In this document: one piece after another, positions 43,051-52,492 of the stretch | Numbering within the stretch: position 1 is the stretch's first letter | Layout of the letters: each line of letters begins with the position of its first letter | NCBI GenBank assembly: GCA_020073445.1 | Contig: JAIQFE010000003.1 | Coordinates: forward strand, 172,374 to 236,373 | DNA: 64,000 nucleotides | From: Terriglobia bacterium | GTDB taxonomy: Bacteria > Acidobacteriota > Terriglobia > Bryobacterales > Bryobacteraceae | Direction: 5' to 3' | Translations under genes and position numbers: made by a program | Notes under the pieces: generated by a model | The model's input: the letters and a program-made list of their open reading frames with translations, nothing else | Databases searched by the model: none | What the model was told of the DNA's origin: nothing

Positions 43051-43357
43051 CCCGGCCTACTCGGTCTCTGTAGTTCTTGCAGGCATCGTTGTGTTCGTTC
43101 GCATTCCACACGACGGGCGTTGTGCCGTCCACAATCACCCGGAGTACGGATTCATCGGGTAGCTTGGGCTGATGCGCTTCGTGCTCTTGTAGCGCCTTCC
43201 AGGCGGCTGCAAAGGAACTCTCAGCGGTGACTTCGTAGAAGTGGTGGCCGCTGCCGACATGGGCAGGGATCATGACGACACAATGCCGGGTCAAGCTTAG
43301 TTGTGGGCTCTTCACGGCGTGACCATGACCATCAGCCAGCGTAGCGCGATAAGTCAT
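43007..43357 (-). CDS. Hypothetical protein on the opposite strand (116 aa)
   Basis: Taken from the ATG at 43357 (MTYRATLADGHGHAVKSPQL). The core SLTRHCVVMIPAHVGSGHHF-YEVTAESSFAAAWKALQEHE resembles a small family of acidobacterial hypothetical proteins with an EVTAESLYEAA-type segment, as I recall it. It ends with DRVGRVREWASETYKSGRD. It is one of only two genes of the element read leftward. Confidence 0.5.
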   Translation of the reverse strand: MTYRATLADGHGHAVKSPQLSLTRHCVVMIPAHVGSGHHFYEVTAESSFAAAWKALQEHEAHQPKLPDESVLRVIVDGTTPVVWNANEHNDACKNYRDRVGRVREWASETYKSGRD

Positions 43358-43459
43358 CACGGTGCGAAGCGCGATCCCGCTACAACATTCAGGGACGAGA
43401 TGGACGCGGTTTGCGCCGCGCACACGGTGCATGTTAGCGTGGCTTCCACAGTCCTGGTC

Positions 43460-44428
43460 ATGCCGATAACCGCCACAATCATCTCGGTCTTAGCATTCAT
43501 TGTCTCGGCCGCGACAGCGTGGCTTACGCTCCTCCGGCGAGGTGCCTTGCGGATGACCCATCCGACGGTGATCTTCTTCGGGCCAGACGGACCGCCCAGC
43601 CAGGGAGCCGAAATCAAGATTTTCCTGCGAACCCTCCTGTACAGCACTGCGAAACACGCGCACATCTTGGAGAGCCTGTACGTCACACTTCGGCGTGGTG
43701 AGTCGGTGCAGACCTTCAACATCTGGGTGTACGGTGACCACAGTCCTCTTCTACGAGGCAGCGGCTTGCGTATTTCCGAAGATGGGTTCGCCACGAACCA
43801 TCACTTCGTGCTTCCGAAGGATGGGACTCACTATGCCTTCATCGCCGGAGAGTACACGGTGGAGGTCTATGCGACACTCGTGAACTCGAAGGCTGTTCTG
43901 ATGTCGAAGACTCGTCTCCAGCTTACCCAGGAGCACGCGACGGCCATTGGTAGAGGGTTTGGGGTGTACTTCGATTGGGGTCCGGACTCGAAGAGCTACC
44001 ACGCTCACATCGATTCGCGTCCAGCGTACCTGCTGGTGGCATCAGCTTCAGAGCCAAGCATCACTATCGTCGATATCACTATCCCTGCTCCACCTTCTGA
44101 AGGCAAGGGCATCGAGTACCCGTTGAAGTGCTATGTGCAGTTACGCAATGATTCGCCGGAATGCGCGGACATCAGGATCTCCGAGTTCAAACCCAAAGCG
44201 GTGACGCTTAAAAAATTCCCGGTTGACGTTCTTCAAGTTAAGCTTCGCGAGTGGAGTCCCAAAGATGAAGGAGTCGATCACGTCGCAATCCTACCAGGGC
44301 AATTATTCCGAGCTTGGATCGGTGCGGATGAGAGCAAGTTCACCCATGACCAATTGAGAGAGCTACGCGGACGAATCGGAACAATTGTTTTCTTCGTCAA
44401 TGGCCAGCCCCTGAACATAGACGTTTGA
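43460..44428 (+). CDS. Hypothetical protein with N-terminal membrane anchor (322 aa)
   Basis: I start it at the ATG at 43460, where a transmembrane segment follows at once (ITATIISVLAFIVSAATAWL). A conserved-looking cytoplasmic domain comes next: FFGPDGPPSQGAEIKIFLRT, ILESLYVTLRRGESVQTFNI, WVYGDHSPLLRGSGLRISED, NHHFVLP. The same kind of domain occurs in chromosomal hypothetical proteins I have seen, with no known function. As the last intact gene before attR it sits where satellites usually carry cargo such as anti-phage functions, but nothing in the sequence proves this. Confidence 0.6.
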   Translation: MPITATIISVLAFIVSAATAWLTLLRRGALRMTHPTVIFFGPDGPPSQGAEIKIFLRTLLYSTAKHAHILESLYVTLRRGESVQTFNIWVYGDHSPLLRGSGLRISEDGFATNHHFVLPKDGTHYAFIAGEYTVEVYATLVNSKAVLMSKTRLQLTQEHATAIGRGFGVYFDWGPDSKSYHAHIDSRPAYLLVASASEPSITIVDITIPAPPSEGKGIEYPLKCYVQLRNDSPECADIRISEFKPKAVTLKKFPVDVLQVKLREWSPKDEGVDHVAILPGQLFRAWIGADESKFTHDQLRELRGRIGTIVFFVNGQPLNIDV

Positions 44429-44457
44429 ACTTCCACGGGCGTGAACTTGGACCACTT

Positions 44458-44543
44458 GTCGGGGCTACTCCTAAACCAGCGGCTTCGCCCTGGGCAGGTT
44501 GGTTACCGCTGCGAGCACGCTCTGACCGTTGAGCTACCCCGAC
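44458..44543 (-). pseudogene. tRNA-like remnant near the right end of the element
   Basis: Read on the minus strand, 86 nt begin GTCGGGGTAGCTC, an acceptor strand plus D-arm (GCTC-AACGGTCA-GAGC), and end CCCCGAC, pairing perfectly with the 5' GTCGGGG over 7 bp. Between them no proper anticodon arm or GTTCRA T-loop can be drawn (the best T-loop candidate reads GTTTAGG). It looks like a decayed or highly unusual tRNA. Confidence 0.4.
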
Positions 44544-44577
44544 GTTGGGTATGCGATGCTTGTGCTGACCACCGCAC

Positions 44578-44761
44578 ATGGCCCACCTCCTGTTGTTCAC
44601 CGGCACCAACATCGTGCTCAATGTGGATGGTACGTAGATCGCCAGCGTGACGGACAGCCACGTATACGGCGGGCATGGCCGCTACCGGCATGGACAGTTT
44701 CATCAGCGCGCAGTTTGATAATTTCGGTGTCTGCTCGACAAGTGGTTGCCCACCCGCCTAA
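44578..44761 (+). pseudogene. Remnant of a LamG/concanavalin-like domain protein C-terminus
   Basis: One frame (44578 on) reads LFTGTNIVLNVDGT, then an in-frame TAG at 44635, then IASVTDS. A second frame continues YTAGMAATGMDSFISAQFDN-FGV to a TAA at 44759-44761. Joined, IASVTDS+YTAGMAATG...QFDNFGV is the typical end of LamG-like domains, so one frameshift near 44660 and one nonsense codon have destroyed it. Confidence 0.5.
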
Positions 44762-44852
44762 TTCCGTTCCCGGTGGCGTGACAACGTACGGCGGCATCAA
44801 CCGAGGACAGATTTCGAGATAACGCGGGAGCCGTGCCAGTGGCCATCACCCT

Positions 44853-44910
44853 GTGTACAATCCGTGTACAGATAAGTGGTATTCGTGGACATCTGGGGCA
44901 AGGTGGACAT
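44853..44910. repeat. Paired short direct repeats by attR (possible integrase arm sites)
   Basis: GTGTACA occurs at 44853-44859 and 44864-44870; GTGGACAT at 44885-44892 and 44903-44910. Tyrosine-integrase arm sites are short direct repeats within about 150 bp of the core, which these satisfy. The assignment is inferred from position. Confidence 0.35.
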
Positions 44911-44954
44911 TGTGTTGTCTGTAAGTTACTGAGCCATATAAGTCCTGTGTTATC

Positions 44955-44967
44955 ATACTGTAAGACT
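44955..44967 (+). repeat. attR core (13-bp direct repeat)
   Basis: ATACTGTAAGACT, identical to 34589-34601, 35 bp before the DNA glycosylase start. The sequence to its right resumes chromosomal gene content. Confidence 0.75.
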
Positions 44968-45002
44968 GCCCCCGGCGCAGTGGGGTTTCATCGCCTTTTA
45001 GA

Positions 45003-45608
45003 ATGAAAAAAGCCATTAACCACCTGAAGGCCGCGGATCCCGTCCTGGGAACCATCATCCAGCGCGTCGGCCCCTACAAGATGCAGTACCGCGACCCGAA
45101 CTTCCATACCTTGGTCCGGTCCATCGTCTACCAGCAGTTGAGTGGAAAGGCGGCGCTGACCATCTTCAACCGTCTGATTGCCGCCGCCAAGGCGGACCCG
45201 CTGACGCCGGAATCGATCCTGAAACTGCGGCCGGCCCGGATGCGAACGCTGGGGCTGTCGAAGCAGAAACTTACGTATATCCGCGAGTTGGCCCGTATGA
45301 CGCGCGATGGGCAGGTCCGCTTCGACCACGTTCACACGCTTGAAGATGCCGGGATTATCGAGCACTTCACCCAGGTCAAGGGCATCGGTGTCTGGACCGC
45401 GCAGATGTTCCTGATCTTTGCTCTGCGCCGCCCGGATGTGCTGCCTACGGGCGACTTGGGCGTGCGTGCGGCCATCAAGAAAGCCTACGGTCTGGCGGAA
45501 TTACCTACGCCGGCCGAGATGGAAAAGATCGCGGCGGCCTGGCGGCCCTACTGTTCGGTGGCGTCCTGGTATTTGTGGCGCAGTCTGGATAACCAGGGCG
45601 CGATGTAA
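45003..45608 (+). CDS. DNA-3-methyladenine glycosylase, AlkA-like (HhH-GPD)
   Basis: 201 residues. The helix-hairpin-helix and catalytic Asp are visible in VKGIGVWTAQMFLIFALRRP followed by DVLPTGDLGV. SIVYQQLSGKAALTIFNRL starts the domain. It excises alkylated bases such as 3-methyladenine in base excision repair, in the cytoplasm. The length is that of the short archaeal/bacterial MAG type, lacking the N-terminal beta domain of E. coli AlkA. Its upstream region was replaced by the element's right end, so its native divergent promoter with the VWA gene has been split. Confidence 0.88.
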   Translation: MKKAINHLKAADPVLGTIIQRVGPYKMQYRDPNFHTLVRSIVYQQLSGKAALTIFNRLIAAAKADPLTPESILKLRPARMRTLGLSKQKLTYIRELARMTRDGQVRFDHVHTLEDAGIIEHFTQVKGIGVWTAQMFLIFALRRPDVLPTGDLGVRAAIKKAYGLAELPTPAEMEKIAAAWRPYCSVASWYLWRSLDNQGAM

Positions 45609-45623
45609 GCTTGCTGAAAAAGA

Positions 45624-45641
45624 GGACAGGCTACTCTGTCC
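45624..45641 (+). repeat. Hairpin GGACAG-N6-CTGTCC, first copy
   Basis: The same 6-bp stem recurs in the terminator at 45682-45699. The two copies lie between the glycosylase and yebC. Confidence 0.5.
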
Positions 45642-45681
45642 CCTCCTGTAAGCTCCTGACTTCGCCTGCCAACGTGGGAGT

Positions 45682-45707
45682 GGACAGAGCTGCCTGTCCC
45701 CTTTTTT
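45682..45707 (+). terminator. Rho-independent terminator after the DNA glycosylase gene
   Basis: GGACAG (45682-45687) pairs with CTGTCC (45694-45699) and is followed by CC and six T at 45702-45707. Confidence 0.75.
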
Positions 45708-45794
45708 CTTTCCCAGTCTTTGAGCCCGCCCTACATGATATCTTTAAGAGTTGGGCTCCCCCCTATAGGGGTTCTATGAGCCCGCGAGGATCGT

Positions 45795-46541
45795 ATGTCT
45801 GGACACTCAAAGTGGGCGACAATCAAGCACAAGAAGGGCGCGCTTGACGCCAAACGCGGGAAAATCTTCACCCGCTGTATCAAGGAAATCATGATCGCTG
45901 CCCGCAGCGGAGGCGACCCGTCGATGAATCCGCGCCTGCGCACGGCGGTCGCCGCGGCCAAGGCGGTCAGTATGCCCGCCGATAACATCAAGCGCGCCAT
46001 CATGCGCGGCACGGGCGAGCTGGAAGGCGGCCAGATCGACGAGATCATGTTCGAGGGCTACGGTCCCGGCGGCGCGGCGGTGCTGGTGATGGTCGCTACC
46101 GACAATCGCAACCGTACGGTGAGCGATATCCGCCACATCTTCTCAAAACAGGGCGGAAACCTAGGCGAGCAGGGCAGCGTCGCCTGGATGTTCGAGCGCA
46201 AGAGCCAGATCGTCATTGACGGCGGGAAGGCCACCGAAGATCAGCTCATGAACCTGGTGCTGGATGCAGGCGCCGAAGATCTCCGCAATGAGGGCGGAAC
46301 CTGGGAAGTGATCTCCGCACCCGAGTCGCACGATGCCGTGCTCGAAGCCATTCAGAAGGCAGGCATCCCCACCGAATCCGCGGAAATCGGCATGGTGCCC
46401 AAGAATCTCATGAAGCTGGAAGGCAAGAACGCCGGCGCCATGCTCCGGTTGAGCGAGGCTTTGGAAGAGAACGACGACGTGCAGAACGTGTATTCCAACT
46501 TCGACATCGACGAAAAGGAGATGGAGGCGCTCGCTTCCTAA
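45795..46541 (+). CDS. yebC: YebC/PmpR/TACO1-family protein
   Basis: 248 residues. The N-terminus [20 protein letters not shown] and the following [28 protein letters not shown] blocks are diagnostic of the family, as are [25 protein letters not shown] and [14 protein letters not shown]. Members bind DNA as regulators or act on the ribosome to relieve stalling at Pro-rich sequences. ruvC follows by 3 bp, a widespread arrangement. Confidence 0.93.
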   Translation: MSGHSKWATIKHKKGALDAKRGKIFTRCIKEIMIAARSGGDPSMNPRLRTAVAAAKAVSMPADNIKRAIMRGTGELEGGQIDEIMFEGYGPGGAAVLVMVATDNRNRTVSDIRHIFSKQGGNLGEQGSVAWMFERKSQIVIDGGKATEDQLMNLVLDAGAEDLRNEGGTWEVISAPESHDAVLEAIQKAGIPTESAEIGMVPKNLMKLEGKNAGAMLRLSEALEENDDVQNVYSNFDIDEKEMEALAS

Positions 46542-46544
46542 ACT

Positions 46545-47036
46545 GTGCGTGTTCTGGGGATCGACTGCGGAACCGAGCGCACCGGCTGGGGCGTCATCGA
46601 AAGCGACGGCCGCAGCCACCGCGTGCTCGCGCATGGCGTGATCCGCACCGCCGTTAAGAGTCCTCTGGAGCAGCGCCTGGCGAAGATCGCCCAGGGATTG
46701 CGAGCCGTGCTGCAGGATCATCAGCCCGATTCGGCCGCTGTCGAAGAAGTCTTCTATTCGCAGAACGTCAAAACGGCGCTCAAGCTGGCGCACGTGCGGG
46801 GAGTCGCGTTGCTGGCGATCGCCGAAGCGCAAATCGCCCTGGGCGAGTATTCTCCGCTGGCCATCAAGGTCAGTGTGGTCGGCTACGGCCGGGCAGAAAA
46901 ACAGCAGGTGCAGATGATGGTGCGAACACTCACCGGGCTTCAGGGCGTGATCGAAACAGAGGATGCCTCGGATGCCCTGGCCGTCGCGATTTGTCACGCG
47001 ACCACGTGCCGTACCGCCTTGAAGGCGACCGTATGA
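46545..47036 (+). CDS. ruvC: Holliday junction resolvase RuvC
   Basis: 163 residues from a GTG start. [19 protein letters not shown] carries the first catalytic Asp (Asp7), [20 protein letters not shown] the Glu, and [14 protein letters not shown] the last two Asps. RuvC cuts four-way junctions made by RuvAB. It lies between yebC and an exported-protein gene with an ATGA overlap at its end. ruvA and ruvB are not in the window. Confidence 0.93.
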   Translation: MRVLGIDCGTERTGWGVIESDGRSHRVLAHGVIRTAVKSPLEQRLAKIAQGLRAVLQDHQPDSAAVEEVFYSQNVKTALKLAHVRGVALLAIAEAQIALGEYSPLAIKVSVVGYGRAEKQQVQMMVRTLTGLQGVIETEDASDALAVAICHATTCRTALKATV

Positions 47037-47671
47037 AGCCGCTCCTGTTGCTTGCGGCCGGCATGGCAATGATCGGGGTCGCATTCGGAGCCGATCAGCC
47101 TCGCGTGACGTACACCAAGAGCTTTCCCGGATCGGATCCCGCCTACATGGCCGCCACCGTCGATAAAGACGGTGCAGTGACCTACCGGGAAACCAAGGAC
47201 GAGGATCCCGAGACCTTCAAACTCGAGCCGGAGATGGTGCAGGCGATTTTCGACCTCGCAGACAAGCTCGACCATTTCAAGCGCCCGCTGGAGAGCGGTC
47301 TGAAGGTCGCGCGCACCGGCGACAAAACCTTTCGCTGGGAGAATGGCGCGGACGCCACCGAGGTGAAGTTCAACTACTCTCTCGACGAAAATGCCAGACT
47401 GCTGCAGGACTGGTTTGAGCGCATTTCGGAAACGGAGCGCGCCATGATGAACCTGCGCCGCGCGATTCGCTTTGACAAGCTCGGTGTCAACGATGCCGTC
47501 CTCCGTGTGGACACGGCCTGGTCGCAGAAGCGTCTGGTGGGGCGCGAGCAGTTCCTGCCGCTGCTCGACCGGATCGCCAAGAACGAGGGTTTCGTCAATC
47601 TTGCTCGGGATCGGGCCGCCCGGCTGGCCGGCGAGTTGCGCGCCGCTGGCCCAAAGGCCACAGTGGAATGA
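47033..47671 (+). CDS. Exported hypothetical protein (212 aa)
   Basis: Starts at the ATG overlapping the ruvC stop. A signal peptide ([17 protein letters not shown]) precedes a beta-rich domain ([40 protein letters not shown]) and a helical C-terminal half ([20 protein letters not shown]). No family recognised. It is coupled by ATGA to the TlpA-type gene, so they may work together in the periplasm. Confidence 0.6.
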   Translation: MKPLLLLAAGMAMIGVAFGADQPRVTYTKSFPGSDPAYMAATVDKDGAVTYRETKDEDPETFKLEPEMVQAIFDLADKLDHFKRPLESGLKVARTGDKTFRWENGADATEVKFNYSLDENARLLQDWFERISETERAMMNLRRAIRFDKLGVNDAVLRVDTAWSQKRLVGREQFLPLLDRIAKNEGFVNLARDRAARLAGELRAAGPKATVE

Positions 47672-48945
47672 AGCTGGCGGCCGTAGTTCTGTCGTGTGCG
47701 GTGCTGTGCGCGTGGACCGTACGCGCCCAGCGACCCGAACCCCCGATCGAACCTTCGATACAGGAGCAGCAGGATCTGATGCGTGCCGTGAACGAAGGCA
47801 CCAGTCCGGTGGATCTGATCCGCGCCCTGGAAGCGCACCTGGCCAAATATCCGAAGACCGCCCAGCGCGCCGACATAGAGCGCTCGCTCGCCAAAGCCGC
47901 CATCGAGAGCAATGATGTCCCCAGGATCGCCAAGTATGGAGAATCGGCCTTCGCGACTTCGGCGGCGGATTTTCAGTTGCTGGACCGTCTGACCTATGCG
48001 TTTCTGACTCTGGGAGGTCCAGAGAACGCCGCGAAGGCGTACAAGTATGCTCGCGCGTTTGAAGATCTGGTGGATAAGATGCCTGTCGCCACCGGCCGGG
48101 ACGCCGTGCACCAGCAGGACGAGCAGGAGCGCGCCATCGGCCGCGCGCTGATCTATCAGGCCCGCGCCCGGGTCATTCAGAACGACACCACCGACGCTCT
48201 CCGGCTGGTGGCGCGAGCGTTTTCGGCCTATCCCAGCGAGGAATCGGCTCGCCAATGGGCGGAAGTCCTGCTTCGCTCTGGACGGCCGGCCGATGCGATC
48301 GAGCACCTGGCAGAGGCTTTCGTCATCCCCGATCCCTACACCACCGACGAGAAGCGTCAGGGCGACCGTTTGCTGCTGGGCGAGTTGTACGCCAAACAGC
48401 ACGGCTCCGAGAAGGGCTTGGGCGATTTGGTCCTGTCGGCCTATGACCGCGTTTCGACCATTGTCGAGACCCGGCGCAAGAAACTTCTGGCGCTCGATCC
48501 GAATTCCTCGCTCGCGGATCCCATGGAATTTACCGTGACCGGCCTGGACGGCAAAAAGCTCCAGCTCGCGAGTCTTAAAGGCAAGCTCCTGGTCCTGGAC
48601 TTCTGGGCCACCTGGTGCGTTCCTTGCCGGGTGCAGCATCCGCTGTACGAGACCCTGCGCGAGCGATTCGGCGCGCGTGGCGACGTCGCGTTCCTGGAGA
48701 TGAACTCCGACGATGACCGCACGGTGGTCGAGCCGTTCCTGACCGCGGAGAAGTGGGACAAAGCCGTATATTTCGAAGATGGTTTAGCCCGGCTGCTCAA
48801 TGTCATGAATATCCCCACCACCATCCTGATCGACAAGAGCGGCCGCATCGCCAGCCGCATGGACGGCTTCGATCCGTCCACGTTCCTCGATCAGATGACT
48901 GCCCGCATTCAATCTCTGCTCGGTGACTCAACGGCCGCAAAATGA
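47668..48945 (+). CDS. Exported TPR protein with C-terminal TlpA-like thioredoxin domain
   Basis: 425 residues with a signal peptide. About 30-270 holds TPR-like helices ([40 protein letters not shown]). About 285-420 is an AhpC/TlpA-type thioredoxin domain with [14 protein letters not shown] (the CVPC redox pair), [12 protein letters not shown] and [11 protein letters not shown] including the cis-Pro. It would act in the periplasm in disulfide reduction or cytochrome maturation. It is in the yebC-ruvC-deoB operon with ATGA overlaps on both sides. Confidence 0.8.
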   Translation: MKLAAVVLSCAVLCAWTVRAQRPEPPIEPSIQEQQDLMRAVNEGTSPVDLIRALEAHLAKYPKTAQRADIERSLAKAAIESNDVPRIAKYGESAFATSAADFQLLDRLTYAFLTLGGPENAAKAYKYARAFEDLVDKMPVATGRDAVHQQDEQERAIGRALIYQARARVIQNDTTDALRLVARAFSAYPSEESARQWAEVLLRSGRPADAIEHLAEAFVIPDPYTTDEKRQGDRLLLGELYAKQHGSEKGLGDLVLSAYDRVSTIVETRRKKLLALDPNSSLADPMEFTVTGLDGKKLQLASLKGKLLVLDFWATWCVPCRVQHPLYETLRERFGARGDVAFLEMNSDDDRTVVEPFLTAEKWDKAVYFEDGLARLLNVMNIPTTILIDKSGRIASRMDGFDPSTFLDQMTARIQSLLGDSTAAK

Positions 48946-50123
48946 GTTTCCGCCGCATCGTCTGGATCGTTCTCGATAGCGTCGGCATCGGCGAGATGCC
49001 TGACGCCGCGCAGTACGGCGACGCAGGCAGTGACACGCTGGGACATATCGCTCAGAGCCGCAAGCTGCATCTCAATAATCTCTGCCGGCTAGGGCTGGGC
49101 AACATCCGGCCGTTCGAACGACTGCCACCCGAGGCCGCGCCGATAGGCGCTTACGGAAAGTGTGCGTTAGCGTCGCCCGGCAAGGACACCACCACGGGCC
49201 ACTGGGAAATGGCCGGCATTCACTTGGCGAAACCGTTTCCGGTTTACCCCCACGGCTTCCCGCCGGAAGTTATGGAAGAATTCGAGCGCCGGATCGGGCG
49301 CGGCACGCTGGGCAACAAGGCCGCCTCGGGTACGGAGATCATCAAAGAGCTCGGCGAGGAACACATGCGCACCGGCTCGCCCATCGTTTACACGTCCGCG
49401 GATAGCGTTTTTCAGGTCGCCGCGCACGAAGAAGTGATCCCACTCTACGAGCTTTACAAAATGTGCGACACCGCCCGCGAGATCCTGCGCGGCAAGCACG
49501 AAGTAGGCCGCGTGATCGCCCGGCCCTTCATCGGATCGCCGGGAGCTTTCACCCGCACGCCCAATCGCCACGACTACGCCGTTCCGCCGCCCAAAGGAAT
49601 GCTCCTCGACCAGTTACATGACAAGGGCGTCGAAGTGTTCGCCGTGGGAAAGATTTTCGATGTGTTTCTGGGGCGGGGCATTCGCGACTACGAGACCACC
49701 AAGTCTAACGCCGACGGCATGGAGAAAACGCTTCAGGCGATGGACTCTCTCCAGAGTGGCCTGATCTTCGTAAACTTGGTCGATTTCGACCAGCTATACG
49801 GGCATCGCAACGACGTCGAAGGCTACGCCCGCGCTCTGGAGGCCGTGGACGATTGGCTGCCATCGCTCGAAGCCCGCCTGGGTCCCGACGACCTGCTGAT
49901 CCTGACCGCGGACCACGGTTGCGATCCCACCACGGCGTCGACGGATCACAGCCGCGAGTACGTGCCGCTGCTGGTCCATGGAACGCGCGCGCGTGCTGGG
50001 GTCGATCTCGGCACCCGGAAGACGCTGTCCGATATCGGGCAGACGGTAGCGGAGAATTTCGGGACGAAGATCGTTACGGGCGAGAGCTTCCTGCAGCAGA
50101 TTTTGCAGCATCCGCCTTCGTAG
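48942..50123 (+). CDS. deoB: Phosphopentomutase DeoB
   Basis: 393 residues. [20 protein letters not shown] opens the alkaline-phosphatase-superfamily fold; [13 protein letters not shown] carries the phospho-Thr region, and [20 protein letters not shown] the metal ligands. It interconverts (deoxy)ribose 1- and 5-phosphate in nucleoside salvage. It ends the operon and overlaps the convergent exported-protein gene by 50 bp. Confidence 0.93.
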   Translation: MSFRRIVWIVLDSVGIGEMPDAAQYGDAGSDTLGHIAQSRKLHLNNLCRLGLGNIRPFERLPPEAAPIGAYGKCALASPGKDTTTGHWEMAGIHLAKPFPVYPHGFPPEVMEEFERRIGRGTLGNKAASGTEIIKELGEEHMRTGSPIVYTSADSVFQVAAHEEVIPLYELYKMCDTAREILRGKHEVGRVIARPFIGSPGAFTRTPNRHDYAVPPPKGMLLDQLHDKGVEVFAVGKIFDVFLGRGIRDYETTKSNADGMEKTLQAMDSLQSGLIFVNLVDFDQLYGHRNDVEGYARALEAVDDWLPSLEARLGPDDLLILTADHGCDPTTASTDHSREYVPLLVHGTRARAGVDLGTRKTLSDIGQTVAENFGTKIVTGESFLQQILQHPPS

Positions 50124-51075
50124 CATCCGCGGCCGGTGCGGCATCCGCCTGGCACTTGCCCTTGCACAGCGTTTCCGATACTTTCTGCAGATCCCCCAGA
50201 CGATTCGGATCCGATACCGCAGGCCGGCGCACGCTCAGCGTTTCGACCACCGAGCCGTCGGGATTCGTGCGGCGCTGGATGACCTGTTCCTCCTTGACGC
50301 GCAAGGCCCCGCTGCTGTCCTGAACATTTCCCGATACGGTTTTCGCGAACACATCCCTCTGAATCACCTCTGTGCCGTCAGGCTGTTTACGGGACGTGGA
50401 TTCGGTCTGGGAATCGAGCTGCAGTTGTCCGTTCAAGCCCGGCTCATAGGTGGCTGCCGTTTCCTTGGTCGTGTCATTCACCTTGGTAGCAGTCTTGACC
50501 GTGCGCACCGTTTCCTGGAATCCGCCCGACACACTGCGGCTGTAGACGGATTCGGTCGTGTGCTGATTGTCGGGTGGACCGTCCGTAACCGCCGAACGCT
50601 TCTCAATCGTCTCGAACGTACCGCTGATGCCCGGCCGGTCGATCACCGTGCTGGCCGTCGTGGTCGAGCCGCTGACGCGCGTCTCGATGACCTTGCGCTC
50701 GGCCTCCCGCATGCTCCCATTCATGTCGTTGCGATAGGCGGTCTCGCGAACCGTGGAACCGCCGCCGGGAAGCTTGCTCTCCTCGATCATCACGCGCTCC
50801 GTGGAAGCGGCGCGGCCCGTCGGGTCGAACTTCTGCACGATCCGCTCGGTGAGCTTGCCGTTCGCGTTCTCGCTCACCACGCGCTCTGTAACCTGTTCCA
50901 CGGGGACCTGGCGGCCGTTGATCGATTGGAAGCGTTCGGTGCGACCGCCGTCGGCCGAAGTGCTGACCACTTTGCCTTCGACGCGATTGCCGTTGAGGTC
51001 CTTCGTGTACGTCGCGCTGGTGCTCTGCGCCAATGCGAGTCCCGCTGTAAAGACAAGAAAAAGCCAAGGTTTCAC
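50074..51075 (-). CDS. Exported repetitive Thr/Glu/Arg-rich protein
   Basis: 333 residues with a signal peptide ([12 protein letters not shown]). The body consists of imperfect strands alternating charged and Thr/Ser residues ([53 protein letters not shown]), which suggests a long beta-repeat or fibrous structure. Many units end in NG, GG or DG turns. A Cys pair (CKGKC) lies near the C-terminus, followed by an Ala/Asp-rich tail. No family is recognised. Confidence 0.55.
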   Translation of the reverse strand: MKPWLFLVFTAGLALAQSTSATYTKDLNGNRVEGKVVSTSADGGRTERFQSINGRQVPVEQVTERVVSENANGKLTERIVQKFDPTGRAASTERVMIEESKLPGGGSTVRETAYRNDMNGSMREAERKVIETRVSGSTTTASTVIDRPGISGTFETIEKRSAVTDGPPDNQHTTESVYSRSVSGGFQETVRTVKTATKVNDTTKETAATYEPGLNGQLQLDSQTESTSRKQPDGTEVIQRDVFAKTVSGNVQDSSGALRVKEEQVIQRRTNPDGSVVETLSVRRPAVSDPNRLGDLQKVSETLCKGKCQADAAPAADATKADAAKSAAGSSRP

Positions 51076-51155
51076 ATCTCCAGCCTAAGCCGGGACCTGA
51101 GCCGCCGCAATAGAGGGAACCCCTTAGGTTGCACTTCCCTTACAATGAAAACAGA

Positions 51156-52469
51156 GTGAAGACCTTCTACATCGAGACCTTCGGGTGCCAGATGAATGCC
51201 CACGATTCGGAGAAGGTCGTCGGCACTCTGCTCCATCAGGGCTACCAGAAGGTCGAAACCCCCGAAGAAGCTGAATTGGTCTTCTATAACACCTGCAGCA
51301 TCCGCGATAAAGCCGAACAGAAGGTGTTCAACCGCCTGAACCAGTTCAAGAAAGAACATGGCAAGGGCAAAACGTTTGCGGTGCTCGGCTGTGTCGCCCA
51401 GCAGGAAGGCGAGAAGATTTTCGAAAAGGCGCCTCACGTCAGCCTGGTGTGTGGCTCCGCCAGCTACAATCAGCTTCCCCAGATGCTGGTGCAGCTTGAG
51501 ACCGGGAATCGCCGCGTCACCGGCCTGAGCCTCGATACCGAGGACACCTTTGAAACGCCGGTCACCCGCCGCGACAATCCGCATCGGGCGTACCTGACGA
51601 TTATCGAAGGCTGCGACAAATCCTGCGCCTATTGCGTGGTTCCGTTCACGCGCGGTCCCGAGCGCAGCCGCACCAGCGCCTCGGTTCTCGCCGAAACGCT
51701 GGAACTGGCTCGCGCGGGCTATAGCGAGATCCAGTTGCTCGGACAGAACGTCAACAGCTATCGCGATCCTTCGCCCGCCGGCTGGGATTTCGCCACTCTG
51801 CTCGATAACGTCGGGAAGGTTCCTGGAATCCGCCGCGTGCGATTCACCACTTCGCACCCTCGCGACTTCCGCAAGAGCATTGTCGATGCCATCGAGGCGA
51901 ACACGGCCCTCTGCAATCACGTGCATCTGCCGGTGCAATCCGGATCGACACGCATCCTGGCCGCCATGGACCGCCTCTACACGCGCGAGGAGTACATGGA
52001 GCGGATCGGCTGGATGAAAGCCTCCCGCCGCCCCATCGCCATTACGACCGATATCATCGTCGGGTTCCCGGGCGAGACCGGAGAGGACTTGGAAGCGACG
52101 CTGGGTCTGCTCGACGAAGTGCAGTTCGACTCCGTCTTCGGCTTCAAGTACTCGCGGCGGCCGAACACGTCCGCCCTGCGGCTGGACGATCACATTTCCG
52201 AAGAAGAGAAGACCAGGCGGCTGGCCATCGTGCAGGAACATCAGCGCAATATTCAGATCCGCCGCAATGCCGAGTATGTCGGGACCGTTGAAGAGTGCAT
52301 GGTGGAAGGATTCAACAAAGCCACCAGCCAGTGGATCGGGCGCACGTCGCAGCACAAGACGCTGAACTTCCTGCGGCCCGGCAGCGACGAAAACTTGGCG
52401 GGGAAGTACGTAGAGGTTCGGGTGACCCGCGCTGGACCGAACTCTCTAGTGGGCGAAGCAGTTAATTAA
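51156..52469 (+). CDS. miaB: tRNA-2-methylthio-N6-dimethylallyladenosine synthase MiaB
   Basis: 437 residues from the GTG at 51156; TACAAT at 51141-51146 gives a nearly leaderless message, and an ATG at 51129 would lie upstream of that promoter. The N-terminal MTTase domain has FYIETFGCQMNAHDSEKVVG. The radical SAM cluster is EGCDKSCAYCVVPFTRGPER, and a TRAM domain ends the protein (LAGKYVEVRVTRAGPNSLVG). It adds the methylthio group at C2 of i6A37 in tRNAs reading UNN codons, using two 4Fe-4S clusters. Confidence 0.92.
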   Translation: MKTFYIETFGCQMNAHDSEKVVGTLLHQGYQKVETPEEAELVFYNTCSIRDKAEQKVFNRLNQFKKEHGKGKTFAVLGCVAQQEGEKIFEKAPHVSLVCGSASYNQLPQMLVQLETGNRRVTGLSLDTEDTFETPVTRRDNPHRAYLTIIEGCDKSCAYCVVPFTRGPERSRTSASVLAETLELARAGYSEIQLLGQNVNSYRDPSPAGWDFATLLDNVGKVPGIRRVRFTTSHPRDFRKSIVDAIEANTALCNHVHLPVQSGSTRILAAMDRLYTREEYMERIGWMKASRRPIAITTDIIVGFPGETGEDLEATLGLLDEVQFDSVFGFKYSRRPNTSALRLDDHISEEEKTRRLAIVQEHQRNIQIRRNAEYVGTVEECMVEGFNKATSQWIGRTSQHKTLNFLRPGSDENLAGKYVEVRVTRAGPNSLVGEAVN

Positions 52470-52492
52470 GAACGAAAAGGAGGGACGCGAAC

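Larger units (their letters stand above)
34589..44967. mobile_element. Integrated capsid-encoding phage-satellite-like element (10.4 kb)
   Basis: The 13-bp sequence ATACTGTAAGACT occurs at 34589-34601 and 44955-44967 in the same orientation, and the integrase gene begins 75 bp inside the left copy. Between them lie phage-type genes (integrase, HTH regulators, replication initiator, small terminase, prohead protease, HK97 capsid) and no host-like housekeeping genes. Portal, large terminase, head-tail connectors, tail and lysis genes are all missing. Removing the element leaves about 52 bp between the VWA and DNA glycosylase starts, a normal divergent spacer. It resembles phiRv1/phiRv2-like elements and capsid-forming satellites in logic; a decayed prophage is the alternative. 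Confidence 0.85.

Noticed and set aside
44529..44822. Plus-strand frame of 97 aa in the right arm of the element
   Set aside because: It runs across the tRNA-like and LamG remnants in a third frame and has no start signals.
47374..48639. Long minus-strand open frame (421 aa) opposite the TlpA-type gene
   Set aside because: Antisense shadow of the motif-bearing plus-strand genes.
51072..52355. Long open frame on the minus strand opposite miaB (427 aa)
   Set aside because: It is a GC-rich shadow of miaB; miaB has a full set of family motifs and the antisense frame none.
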